DNA of 24,746 bases from Candidatus Sphingobacterium stercoripullorum (GTDB lineage: Bacteria; Bacteroidota; Bacteroidia; Sphingobacteriales; Sphingobacteriaceae). The notes below the pieces were generated by a model. It worked only from the letters and a program-made list of their open reading frames with translations. It made no database searches and was not told the DNA's origin. Positions 7,850 to 16,202 of this stretch are shown here, in pieces. The stretch lies in assembly GCA_019114715.1 (NCBI GenBank), contig DXEZ01000192.1, positions 1 through 24,746 on the forward strand, given 5' to 3'. The position numbers and the translations under genes were made by a program. Each line of letters opens with the position of its first letter. Positions within the stretch are counted from its first letter, which is position 1.

Positions 7850-8720
7850 GTTTCACGTTATAAAATGTAATCTCAAATATACTACCCGAGGGCTCGTTAT
7901 CCTTAACTTTAATAGTAGCATTGTGCTTCTGAAGTACGGATCTCACTATAAACAACCCCAAACCTGTACCTTTTGTTTTACGGGTTGATTCGCTCCCCAC
8001 TCGGTAAAATTTATTAAATATAAGCTTTTTTTCTTCATCGCTAATTCCCACCCCATGATCGGCCACTGCGAATATCAACTTCCCCTCTTCCTGTTTCAGC
8101 AGTACATAGACATTGGCACAAGGCGGCGAGTATTTAATGGCATTCTCTATTAAGTTGGTTACCACATTGGTAATAGCAAAGCGATCGGCTAATAAATAGG
8201 CATCTTCCACTAGATCCGTTCTAATGACCTGCGAGTCGCAGGAAAACATTTGCAAACGCCCGGCTATCTCGCGGATGAGCTCGGTGAAATTCAGCTCCTC
8301 CTTGGGAAGGCTAAAGCCCTTTCCTTCTAGCTTGGTTACCAGCAGCACATTTTCCACCAGATCATCAAGCCTTTCGATATCCTTGAGCGAATTCATCAAA
8401 AAAGTCTGCTTCTTAGTTCTATCTAGGTCTCTTTTTAGAATGGTCTGCAAGTACAATTTGATAGATGCCAGCGGAGATTTCAGCTCATGGGTAATGGATA
8501 AAAGGAAGTTGTTTTGCTGGCTACGCCTTTCATGCTCCTTTACGATTTGGTTTTTAAGCTTGAGGGCCCCAACAAAGAAAATCATTAGGAAGATTAATCC
8601 TTCCCCAATTATCATCCCTTTTCTATCCGGCTCGAAGCTGATGAGCATATACCCCCACCATACAAACTGCATGATGGCATAGCATAATAAGAAGTAAAAT
8701 AAAACTAAAGTTTTTTTCAT
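7839..8720 (-). CDS. Membrane sensor histidine kinase, partner of the adjacent regulator
   Basis: 293 residues. Two transmembrane segments (about 4-28 and 36-53) enclose almost no periplasmic loop, so the signal is probably sensed in the membrane or by a partner. The H-box SITHELKSPLASIKLYLQ places the phosphorylated His at H78. The ATPase domain shows the N-box TNLIENAIKYSP (N193), G1 DHGVGI (D221) and G2 KGTGLGLFI (G251). It is the first gene of the operon that runs through the regulator, TPR protein, hemE and hemJ. It is short for the family because it has no sensory PAS or HAMP domain. Confidence 0.93.
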   Translation of the reverse strand: MKKTLVLFYFLLCYAIMQFVWWGYMLISFEPDRKGMIIGEGLIFLMIFFVGALKLKNQIVKEHERRSQQNNFLLSITHELKSPLASIKLYLQTILKRDLDRTKKQTFLMNSLKDIERLDDLVENVLLVTKLEGKGFSLPKEELNFTELIREIAGRLQMFSCDSQVIRTDLVEDAYLLADRFAITNVVTNLIENAIKYSPPCANVYVLLKQEEGKLIFAVADHGVGISDEEKKLIFNKFYRVGSESTRKTKGTGLGLFIVRSVLQKHNATIKVKDNEPSGSIFEITFYNVKHAV

Positions 8721-8747
8721 ACTTGCTTCTAAGAAATAGAATACCTA

Positions 8748-8755
8748 CAAAGGTA
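8748..8755 (-). promoter_or_regulatory. -7 box of the kinase-regulator-TPR-hemE-hemJ operon
   Basis: TACCTTTG on the minus strand matches TAnnTTTG and lies 27 bases before the kinase ATG. It would drive the whole five-gene unit. No clear -33 TTTG was found at the usual distance. Confidence 0.45.
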
Positions 8756-8842
8756 AATAATGGAATCCAAAAAACACCATAGCAATAAGTATTTTGACAC
8801 TAATCAGAAGGTTGGCGCATTTTTCATTTATTAGTTTTTCAT

Positions 8843-8850
8843 TACATTTG
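8843..8850 (+). promoter_or_regulatory. Possible -7 box very close to the HAD start
   Basis: TACATTTG matches TAnnTTTG but ends only three bases before the ATG at 8854. If used, transcription would begin at or just after the start codon. No -33 element is evident. Confidence 0.25.
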
Positions 8851-8853
8851 TTT

Positions 8854-9555
8854 ATGCTTAGCCATATCAAACACTTATTTTTCGATTTAGATCACACCCT
8901 CTGGGATTTCGATAAAAATGCAAACGAATCTTTGAACGAACTTTTTTTCAGCTATAAGTTCGATGATCTCTTTGGTCATAAGACTTCCGACCTATTTATT
9001 GACACTTACAGCAAGATTAACCATTCTCTTTGGGAAGATTACCACCACGGGAAAATTGATAAAAGCACCCTTAGGGAATTGCGCTTTTCTAGAACTTTCG
9101 AGTCCCTAGGCGTAGATCCTAAGCTATTCCCTCTTTCCTTTGAGGAGGACTACCTCAGCTTATGTCCCACAAAAACCAACTTACTGCCCTTTGCTAGGGA
9201 GACTTTAGAATACCTCAAGGGTAAATATCCGCTGCACCTGATAACCAACGGGTTTAAAGAGGCCGTAGCTGTGAAGCTCAAGACCAGTAAATTGCAGCCA
9301 TATTTTCAATCAGTAGTTATCTCCGAGGAGCTGGGTGTAAATAAACCGGACCCTAAGATATTTCAATATGCGCTTGATGGCGCACGGGCCGCAAAACAGG
9401 AGTCTGTTATGATTGGCGATAACCCTGATGCAGATATAGCAGGCGCTAGCAGTTACGGAATGGATACCGTATACTTCAATTGCAAGCAATCAACTCCCTG
9501 CAGGAGTGCCACCCTAGAGATTAGCTCCTTAAAAGAACTGACACAGCTACTATAA
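8854..9555 (+). CDS. YjjG-type HAD pyrimidine 5'-nucleotidase
   Basis: About 233 residues from the ATG at 8854. The upstream in-frame extension to 8794 adds a hydrophobic stretch that does not belong to the family, so the shorter form is chosen. HAD motifs are complete: FFDLDHTLWDF with nucleophile D11 and general acid D13, motif II LITNGFKEA (T131), motif III GVNKPDPKIF (K164), and motif IV MIGDNPDADIAGA (D189, D192). The order and wording match the YjjG/YfnB group, cytoplasmic house-cleaning enzymes that dephosphorylate pyrimidine nucleoside monophosphates. It is divergent from the sensor kinase operon. Confidence 0.88.
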   Translation: MLSHIKHLFFDLDHTLWDFDKNANESLNELFFSYKFDDLFGHKTSDLFIDTYSKINHSLWEDYHHGKIDKSTLRELRFSRTFESLGVDPKLFPLSFEEDYLSLCPTKTNLLPFARETLEYLKGKYPLHLITNGFKEAVAVKLKTSKLQPYFQSVVISEELGVNKPDPKIFQYALDGARAAKQESVMIGDNPDADIAGASSYGMDTVYFNCKQSTPCRSATLEISSLKELTQLL

Positions 9556-9635
9556 AGGATTGCCTAATAACCTTTAGCCAAATGAGCTTTATCACGCTAC
9601 ATTTCTTAGAGATAAACGAGACGTGAAAAGCTGCT

Positions 9636-9661
9636 GGATTACGCTTATCTAGCGTCAATCC
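9636..9661 (+). terminator. Hairpin after the HAD gene
   Basis: GGATTACGCT (9636-9645) pairs with AGCGTCAATCC (9651-9661), with one bulged C and a five-base loop. It lies 80 bases after the HAD stop. There is no T-tract, so it may be a pause site or a leader structure for the peptidase instead. Confidence 0.35.
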
Positions 9662-9795
9662 CAACATTTTCCAACTTTCTAAGCCATTCATTTGTTCTAT
9701 TGAAAAAATTAAACGATTTTAGTAATATGTACCTATGTGATTGGCGAACCTTGCCCGATGATGGTATCAAATTAATTTAAAAATAAACAACAGTT

Positions 9796-12216
9796 ATGAG
9801 GAATTTTTTATCATTATTTATTGCCTCTTGTTTTCTAACGCTGAATCAAACTGAAGCATTAGCACAACAAGATATTACTTATCAAACCCCACCCCAAGAA
9901 ATCTTAGAGCTTCTGGAGGCGGAAATGACACCCGCTGTTAGGATAACCAAGGATGGAAAGACAATGCTACTCTTAAAGCAGTCCGATTACATCAATATCG
10001 AACAGGCCTCTCAGCCCTTAATTGGGCTTGCAGGTTTGCGGGTCAACCCAAAGAACTACACAAGTATCGGCGGGAGCCATTACGTGGGAATCGAGATTAA
10101 AGATATTAAAAGTGGTACTAACCGCCCTGTAAAAGGGCTTCCAAGCTCTTTAAATGCTACCGACTTTAAATTTAATGCCGATGACAGCAAAGTGGCCTTT
10201 TTAAATGTTGGCATTCAGGGGGTCACCCTCTGGGTCATAGATATGCAAACTGCCGAAGCTAGGCAGGTGGGTGATTTTTACGTCAATACCATTTACGGAA
10301 ACAGCTACAGCTGGAAGAATGACGGCGAGTCCTTACTAGTTACCGCTAGGGTTTCTAAAGAGGATAATCCACCCGTCATTTCCAATGTACCGGAAGGGCC
10401 GACCGTTCAGGAAGTCTCGGGTAATGCCGCACCCTCTAGGACCTATCAATACTTACTTGAAAATAAAAATGACATTGCACTATTTGACCACTACATGAAG
10501 TCTCAACTTCTTGAAGTAGGGTTATCCGGAGAGCAAAAGAAAATCAATACACCCAAAATATACCGCTCTGTTTCTCTATCTCCAGATAACCAGTACATCC
10601 TAGCAACGACCGTAGAAAAGCCGTATTCTTTCCTAGTCCCCGTGCGCTCATTTCCTTACAGTGTAGATCTACTAGATGCTCAGGGGCAGCAAATAAAGAA
10701 TGTATACAAAGCTCCACTTGCCGAGCAGGCTCCTTTAGGCTTTGACTCAACGGTACCCGGCAAAAGACTATTTTCATGGAGGCCCGATGTAGCGTCTACT
10801 TTATACTATGTGGAGGCACTAGATGAGGGCGATAGCAAGAAGCAAGTGGAATATAGGGACGAGCTGTTCTTTTTGGAGGCACCCTTTACGACAGAGGCGG
10901 AATCTATATTTAAAACCTCTTTACGCTATAAAAGCATTTCCTGGATGGGTGGTGATCAAATGATACTAACGGAGGGCTGGAGGTCCACCAGAACGGAGCA
11001 TGTTAAGCTTCTAAGCACCTCGGGTGAATTAAAGAGGGTTATCGCCGAGCGATCAACAGAAGATAGCTACTCCAATCCAGGGAGATTCCTGCGCACTACA
11101 AATGAGTATAACCGTTCAATTTTACTTAGCGACGGTAAAAATAAAAACGCCGTATTTACCATTTCCCAAGGGGCTTCTGAGCAGGGAGACCGTCCTTTTT
11201 TAATGAAGTGGAACCTAGAAACTGGAAAGACAGATACTTTATTCCGCTCGGAAGGTCCATTTTATGAAAACCCCGTATTCTTTGATGGCAAGGGAACTTT
11301 CATTATCTCTAGGGAATCAAGTAAGGACACCCCTAATTACTATAGTGTAAACTTAAAAAACCGAAAGTTCCATCAGATCACAAACTTCACCGACCCCTAT
11401 CCAAGTCTGCAGGATATTCACAAAGAGCAAGTCAGTTATACACGTGAGGATGGTTTGAAGTTGAGTGGTATGCTGTACTTACCAGCGGGCTATTCCGCTG
11501 AGACCGATGGAAGGCTACCTGTGCTAATTTGGGCCTACCCTAGAGAGTTTAAAACTGCTAGCGCAGCATCTCAGGTTAAAGGATCTCCACACCGCTATAC
11601 GCGCATCCCTTGGGGCTCCCCAATTTACTGGGTTACGAGAGGGTATGCCATTTTAGATAATGCCGATATGCCAATCGTAGGTGAAGACAAGCAAGAGCCT
11701 AACGATACTTTTGTTGAGCAGCTACAATCTAATGCCAAAGCAGCGATTGACTTCTTAGTAAGTAAAGGAATTGGCGATAAAGATCGCATCGGGGTGGGTG
11801 GCCACTCATACGGTGCATTTATGACTGCCAACCTGCTTGCACATACCGACTACTTTAAAGCAGGTATAGCACGCAGTGGAGCCTATAATAGAACATTAAC
11901 GCCATTTGGCTTTCAAGCCGAAGAGCGCACCTACTGGCAAGCACCAGAGGTATACTTTAAGATGTCTCCATTTAGCTATGCCAACCAAATAAAAACGCCT
12001 ATTCTTTTTATTCACGGTGAGGACGATGAGAATTCAGGGACCTTCCCAATTCAGTCCGAGCGGATGTATAACGCTATAAAAGGACATGGGGGGACCTCTA
12101 GATTGGTTATGCTCCCCAAGGAGTTCCACGGATACCGCGCCAAAGAATCTGTTGGACACACACTTTGGGAGATGGATCAATGGTTAGAAAAACACGTCAA
12201 AAACTCAGGAAAATAA
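9796..12216 (+). CDS. Secreted S9-family serine peptidase (S9D, glutamyl endopeptidase-like)
   Basis: 806 residues. A signal peptide (MRNFLSLFIASCFLTLNQTEALAQ) indicates export to the periplasm. Residues about 30-540 are the beta-propeller region with repeated strands. The C-terminal alpha/beta-hydrolase domain (about 545-800) carries the catalytic triad: S671 in GVGGHSYGAFM, D744 in HGEDDENSGT, and H778 in EFHGY. GGHSYGAFM is typical of the S9D group, which includes plant chloroplast glutamyl endopeptidases, rather than the GWSYGG of DPP4. It probably trims peptides in the periplasm for nutrition. It is a single-gene unit with its own strong terminator. Confidence 0.93.
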   Translation: MRNFLSLFIASCFLTLNQTEALAQQDITYQTPPQEILELLEAEMTPAVRITKDGKTMLLLKQSDYINIEQASQPLIGLAGLRVNPKNYTSIGGSHYVGIEIKDIKSGTNRPVKGLPSSLNATDFKFNADDSKVAFLNVGIQGVTLWVIDMQTAEARQVGDFYVNTIYGNSYSWKNDGESLLVTARVSKEDNPPVISNVPEGPTVQEVSGNAAPSRTYQYLLENKNDIALFDHYMKSQLLEVGLSGEQKKINTPKIYRSVSLSPDNQYILATTVEKPYSFLVPVRSFPYSVDLLDAQGQQIKNVYKAPLAEQAPLGFDSTVPGKRLFSWRPDVASTLYYVEALDEGDSKKQVEYRDELFFLEAPFTTEAESIFKTSLRYKSISWMGGDQMILTEGWRSTRTEHVKLLSTSGELKRVIAERSTEDSYSNPGRFLRTTNEYNRSILLSDGKNKNAVFTISQGASEQGDRPFLMKWNLETGKTDTLFRSEGPFYENPVFFDGKGTFIISRESSKDTPNYYSVNLKNRKFHQITNFTDPYPSLQDIHKEQVSYTREDGLKLSGMLYLPAGYSAETDGRLPVLIWAYPREFKTASAASQVKGSPHRYTRIPWGSPIYWVTRGYAILDNADMPIVGEDKQEPNDTFVEQLQSNAKAAIDFLVSKGIGDKDRIGVGGHSYGAFMTANLLAHTDYFKAGIARSGAYNRTLTPFGFQAEERTYWQAPEVYFKMSPFSYANQIKTPILFIHGEDDENSGTFPIQSERMYNAIKGHGGTSRLVMLPKEFHGYRAKESVGHTLWEMDQWLEKHVKNSGK

Positions 12217-12238
12217 TATAAAATCTCCCACAAATTTC

Positions 12239-12273
12239 AAGGTCAGTTACTAGTAATAGCAACTGACCTTTTT
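12239..12273 (+). terminator. Rho-independent terminator after the S9 peptidase
   Basis: A perfect 10-bp stem, AAGGTCAGTT (12239-12248) with AACTGACCTT (12261-12270), runs into TTTTT. It lies 22 bases after the stop codon. Confidence 0.88.
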
Positions 12274-12337
12274 AATACAACGGAGCGTAAAACCCATTCA
12301 TCGCTTTAGCTCGATGTGATGTAAGCGGCTATTAACC

Positions 12338-12442
12338 TTGGTTTAAAATGAATCGACGAATTGCTTCTGGTGAGTTTCACTTATTGTGCAAACCAAGTAT
12401 CCATCTGACTACCATATTTTACTATACCAATAAAACTCACCA
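12338..12442. repeat. Two interleaved inverted repeats ahead of the TnpB remnant
   Basis: CTTGGTTT (12338-12345) pairs with AAACCAAG (12390-12397). TGGTGAGTTT (12368-12377) pairs with AAACTCACCA (12433-12442). All matches are perfect and the order A-B-A'-B' is that of a pseudoknot. Repeats of this length occur by chance in AT-rich DNA, so this is only a candidate structure, perhaps part of the decayed element. Confidence 0.3.
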
Positions 12443-12518
12443 AGTTTATTTGAATGTAACACCTAATGACAAGAAATTTAAGAGTATTGGTTATACAAGA
12501 GAACATGCTCAACAATAA

Positions 12519-12780
12519 AAGAAAGCGCAACAGCATTTGTCTTGTAAACAAAAAGGTAGTACTAAGTTTAAAAAACCAAAACTCAAGGTTGCTAAAATTT
12601 ATAAAAAAATCGCAAGTTATAGATTTGCCCTCTTACATAAAACACCTTATCAATGGGTCATTCAATATGATTTAAAAGCAGCTGAGGACTTAAAGGTAAA
12701 AAAACCATTAACTATCCAACCATATTGCAGGTGCAGGTTGGAGAAGTTCCGTAAAAAGGGTAATTTCATCAAGTGGCTAG
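12519..12780 (+). pseudogene. TnpB (IS200/IS605 OrfB) remnant, frameshifted
   Basis: One frame reads KKAQQHLSCKQKGSTKF and continues through KLKVAKIYKKIASYR to AEDLKVKK. This matches the TnpB consensus around LSRKQKGS, then KLKVAKLHxKIxNQRxDFLHK, then EDLNVK. An in-frame TAA lies just upstream (12516-12518). After the seven-A run at 12698-12704 the homology moves to another frame, LSNHIAGAGWRSSVKRV (from 12712), which fits the TnpB segment LAKSIADAGWxxF; that frame has stops at 12709 and 12778. The catalytic RuvC Asp/Glu positions are not all present and the N- and C-terminal thirds are missing. This is a dead gene fragment. It marks past transposon activity at the edge of the AT-rich block. 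Confidence 0.72.
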
Positions 12781-12888
12781 GGAAACTATAAATAACAAAT
12801 GTGCCTTATTTGATTTCCATTACTTGTCTTTAGACTAAACTTTAAATTTAAATATTGCCCTTCCATTCACTTAGCTCAAACTTCAAAA

Positions 12889-14163
12889 TCATTGTACTTC
12901 ATATACACCAACATATCTATTTATTTTTGCATCTAACGAATCGAAATTGTCAGGAATATCTATCGGCATAAGGGAAAATACTCGACAACAAAAAATAGCT
13001 CCTTTACCTTCAAATCTACTTGCATCGAATGAAAACTCAGCAATAGCATTTCCAATTGGAGGAATATAAATAGAGGTCTTTTCAAGAAATTCAAAGTCTG
13101 CAAGATCCTCAGGTTTCGGAAGAGTAACTATTCTATCAACAGACTTAGATTCTTTAGTTAAAACATCACCTTTTTTGAATAAATCTTTTGTTACACCTCT
13201 AAAAAGAATTCCAACCATATCTCCTGCAGAAGCTTTATTAACTTTTTTCTTAAACATTTCAAAACCTGTAATAGACGTAAGACTCTCTATTAAAGCTCCA
13301 TTTCTAGTCAAATTTACTACATCACCAATGGACACTTCACCCTTTTCGACAATACCTGTTACAACAGTTCCTCTCCCCGTAATCGAATAAATGTCTTGTA
13401 CGACTAAACGAAATGTTTCTCTATCCATTTTTGTGGTAGGGTCATCTCCAACAATTCTACTGGCTTTTTGAATAGAATTGCCGTTTTGAATAGAAGTTGT
13501 AAGCTCCAAAATAACTTTATCCCCAGTATTGGCGGCGGGAACATCTAAAACTTCTGTAAAACTTTGTATAGACACCTTATCTATACGGGTATTTATTATT
13601 GTATCATTGCAAATCACATTTACATAATCAAGCGCGCGGAGAGTCCCTTTTTTTACTTCTCCTGATATTACTGTGGTTATACTTGTTAAAGAGGTTCTCC
13701 CATTTTCCCGAACTGGCTTATACTTTGTATTTTCAACACTAACATCAAGATTATTAAGCTTATACCTTGGTGCAACAAAAAACTCTACATTTGCTGCAGG
13801 CACAGACAAGTCCCCCCTATTCTGTATTTCACATTGGACTGTATATTGACTTACAGAGTCTATTTCAGTAACTGGATAGTTGTTTTTAAGCACCTTCATT
13901 CCTGTAGAATTATAATTGATACTTGTCTGTGGCCTTAGTCCATAATCATTGGAGAACGATGGAATTAATAATTGGGATTTTCCTTCAAACAAATTCAAGT
14001 TAAAATAATATGACTTGGAATTGTACTTTTCATGGAACTCTGATTTACCATATTTTTGATCTCTATATTGCTGAGTATTTTCATAAAAATTACTTTCAGT
14101 TTGACTTATATCTTTTGTCAAATCAGCAATATTATTATTTACTATTTTTAGTAATTCTTTCAT
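12889..14163 (-). CDS. Protein with two EF-Tu domain II-like barrels and no GTPase domain
   Basis: 424 residues, no signal peptide. Residues 1-100 are polar and unrecognised. Residues 103-132 (VSQYTVQCEIQNRGDLSVPA...) resemble the first half of a CARDB/Ig-like domain. Residues about 252-338 closely follow EF-Tu domain II: DIYSITGRGTVVTGIVEKG, then SITGFEMFKKKVNKASAGD, then VGILFRGV...KGDVL. Residues 157-222 are a diverged second copy (TVISGEVKKGTLRALDYVNV...VPAANTGDKVILEL). Residues 366-396 (YIPPIGNAIAEFSFDASRF...) look like the second half of the Ig-like domain, as if the barrels were inserted in it. P-loop, NKxD and the rest of the G domain are absent. It starts 20 bases after the phospholipase-like gene, so it is probably co-expressed as a partner. 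Function is unknown. Confidence 0.75.
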   Translation of the reverse strand: MKELLKIVNNNIADLTKDISQTESNFYENTQQYRDQKYGKSEFHEKYNSKSYYFNLNLFEGKSQLLIPSFSNDYGLRPQTSINYNSTGMKVLKNNYPVTEIDSVSQYTVQCEIQNRGDLSVPAANVEFFVAPRYKLNNLDVSVENTKYKPVRENGRTSLTSITTVISGEVKKGTLRALDYVNVICNDTIINTRIDKVSIQSFTEVLDVPAANTGDKVILELTTSIQNGNSIQKASRIVGDDPTTKMDRETFRLVVQDIYSITGRGTVVTGIVEKGEVSIGDVVNLTRNGALIESLTSITGFEMFKKKVNKASAGDMVGILFRGVTKDLFKKGDVLTKESKSVDRIVTLPKPEDLADFEFLEKTSIYIPPIGNAIAEFSFDASRFEGKGAIFCCRVFSLMPIDIPDNFDSLDAKINRYVGVYEVQ

Positions 14164-14183
14164 TTTTATTGAATTATAATAAG

Positions 14184-16151
14184 CTAATCTTTAAATTCTA
14201 CATTAAATGGGCGGCCGGCAAACCCAGTTTCACTGTTACAATTCTCTTTTTCCCAAGATGGAAACCCTATTCCCCTATCCCCATCCAAGTTTAAATCAGG
14301 AATCTTTTTCCTATTCTGTACATCCTTCCAATATTTTGCTGTAAGGAGTAAAGCATTTCCAAGCTTTTCACTTTTCATCGGCGTTTGGAAGCTATTGACA
14401 TAGTTTGGGTCGCCTAAGCGATTATATGTGTTTTGATCAAAAAGGATATCTTGATTTATGTAGTATTCATGCCGCTGCTTACTATAGCTGTCTGGTGCAG
14501 GAGTCACCTTTTCATATTCTAGATCTGGTGGTGGATATATCAAATGTGCTTCCTGTGGTGCAAATCTAAAAATTGTATTTCCAGTATTAATTTTATGCAC
14601 TGGATATTCCCAGGTCGGATTTAAAATATTACCATTACTATCACGAAAACTTGGATCCAGCATATGCTGCACCTTATAATCGGATAAGTGGTTGACATTA
14701 GGAAACGCAAAGCCATTAAGAGAGACTGACAACCGAAAATAATCGTATGCACAGTAAAGTGTTTGATATATTTGATCTAAAAGAAAATGCAGAGCTTTAG
14801 CTGGTAAGCCTACCACAATCTCTTCAATCAAATTTATCATTGCTCCCGCTGCTGCTACAGCTGCATTTACAACACGTGCAATTTTTTTAAAAAAATTAGC
14901 AATATTATTCCAACTAAAACTTCCGCCAATATTGCCACTAAAAAGATCATTTATAGCGTCATTTAAACTTGAGAGTATATCATCGAGTTTACTTTTAAAA
15001 GCTTCCCAGGCTTCTCTTATATCTTCTGAAAGTGGTGGTACATCTGGCAAAGATTTTGGCAAAGGTATTTCAGAAGTTGATTTTTTAAACCATGAAAACC
15101 ATAGTCTATAAGCTGCGTCTACCTCCTCAGGTTTCATACCTCCCCCAAATAAATGTTTCCCATCTTTGAGATAAACATTTTTGGTTGCATTTGAAAAAAG
15201 AACTGCTAAGTCCTCAGGCATGCCAACATCTGCAATACCTGGAGTCATTGAATCAATTAATGATTCTGTCTCAGATATAACCTCTCCAGAAAATATGGAA
15301 GTTCGTCCCTCTTTAAATTTAAACCTTTCAAATAGATTACTTCCCGTAAGATTATTATCGCCTAAATCAAACCCCAAATTATGCGCAAATTGTTGGAAGG
15401 CCGAAACATCTTGAAAATTTTCAACGACTTTATGCCTTTGACTATGTGTTCTGTATGGTCCCCTAACAATATTATTTACATAAGGATGCCCCACTGTATC
15501 GCCTGCAACGTGGCTCAAGTAGCCCATTGAATAGGCTAAAAGTTTTGGGTTATCCAAACTGTGATTTAGCAAATAATTTGCAAACTGCCCAGTTCTGCGG
15601 TAATGGAGAATATCAAACCACCACCAATCAGATTTATTTTCACAATCTTGAATTGGATGGGCCATCAAATCAAAAATATTCAGATTGGAAGTACCAAAAT
15701 CCTTAATTGCATTTGAAAGTATCGCTCCTATTAATGCAGAGATTGCTTTAATATCTCTAAGAAGCGTTCTAATGTAACTTAATGTAGGAGATGATTCTAT
15801 GACTGCATCGGCGACTTCACCCAAGGTTTCTTCAATCTCTTTTTTTAACCTAACGACATCTGTTAAAACAGGGAACATCTTTTTTAGTTCATGCTCAATG
15901 GAGGAAATTACATTCATCAATTCAATAATCTTTCGAACTGGTAAATTCTCTCCATAGGGCCAATCTTTTGTATTAAAAAAAAGAAAATCGGGTCCTAATG
16001 TTCCAACGTTCAAATAATCCTGATGGGCTTCCAAAGCAGCACGGGTTTCTTCATCTAGGTAATAATTTCCACCCAATGTATAATTATCGTTTTTATTGGT
16101 TTGACCTAATAAGAGCTGTCCAATAATGTAATGTACGGCTGGTCCTGGCAT
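14184..16151 (-). CDS. Zinc-dependent phospholipase C-like protein
   Basis: About 655 residues. The ATG at 16151 (MPGPAVHYIIGQLLLG) is preferred over a TTG 17 codons upstream because the family's conserved region begins there. The N-terminal 250 residues carry a bacterial phospholipase C zinc-ligand pattern: H7, D55 in LGPDFLFF, H183 in ILHYRRTGQ, H214/D218/H222 in SHVAGDTVGHP, and H240/E244 in HKVVENF (the HxxxE of the Bacillus cereus enzyme). The remaining 400 residues are unrecognised and mostly helical. A hydrophobic stretch (VVNAAVAAAGAMINLIEEIVVG, quoted in part) could insert in a membrane. There is no signal peptide, which is odd for a phospholipase. It is first in a two-gene unit with the EF-Tu-domain protein. 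It may be an effector or toxin exported by another route; that is inference. Confidence 0.72.
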   Translation of the reverse strand: MPGPAVHYIIGQLLLGQTNKNDNYTLGGNYYLDEETRAALEAHQDYLNVGTLGPDFLFFNTKDWPYGENLPVRKIIELMNVISSIEHELKKMFPVLTDVVRLKKEIEETLGEVADAVIESSPTLSYIRTLLRDIKAISALIGAILSNAIKDFGTSNLNIFDLMAHPIQDCENKSDWWWFDILHYRRTGQFANYLLNHSLDNPKLLAYSMGYLSHVAGDTVGHPYVNNIVRGPYRTHSQRHKVVENFQDVSAFQQFAHNLGFDLGDNNLTGSNLFERFKFKEGRTSIFSGEVISETESLIDSMTPGIADVGMPEDLAVLFSNATKNVYLKDGKHLFGGGMKPEEVDAAYRLWFSWFKKSTSEIPLPKSLPDVPPLSEDIREAWEAFKSKLDDILSSLNDAINDLFSGNIGGSFSWNNIANFFKKIARVVNAAVAAAGAMINLIEEIVVGLPAKALHFLLDQIYQTLYCAYDYFRLSVSLNGFAFPNVNHLSDYKVQHMLDPSFRDSNGNILNPTWEYPVHKINTGNTIFRFAPQEAHLIYPPPDLEYEKVTPAPDSYSKQRHEYYINQDILFDQNTYNRLGDPNYVNSFQTPMKSEKLGNALLLTAKYWKDVQNRKKIPDLNLDGDRGIGFPSWEKENCNSETGFAGRPFNVEFKD

Positions 16152-16202
16152 ATCATTGTTTTTAGAGTTTATACTGAATAATAATTCATCGCGGATTGAC
16201 AA

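Noticed and set aside
12466..12675. 69-codon open frame in the TnpB-remnant region
   Set aside because: It is in a different frame from the TnpB similarity, is Lys/Asn-rich and matches no family; it is a by-product of AT-rich DNA.
12841..12852. TTTAAATTTAAA, a 12-base perfect palindrome downstream of the EF-Tu-domain gene
   Set aside because: It is pure A/T in AT-rich DNA, has no loop to form a terminator, and such palindromes are expected by chance.
14010..14294. 94-codon plus-strand frame opposite the EF-Tu-domain/phospholipase junction
   Set aside because: It lies antisense over two well-supported genes and has no family motifs.
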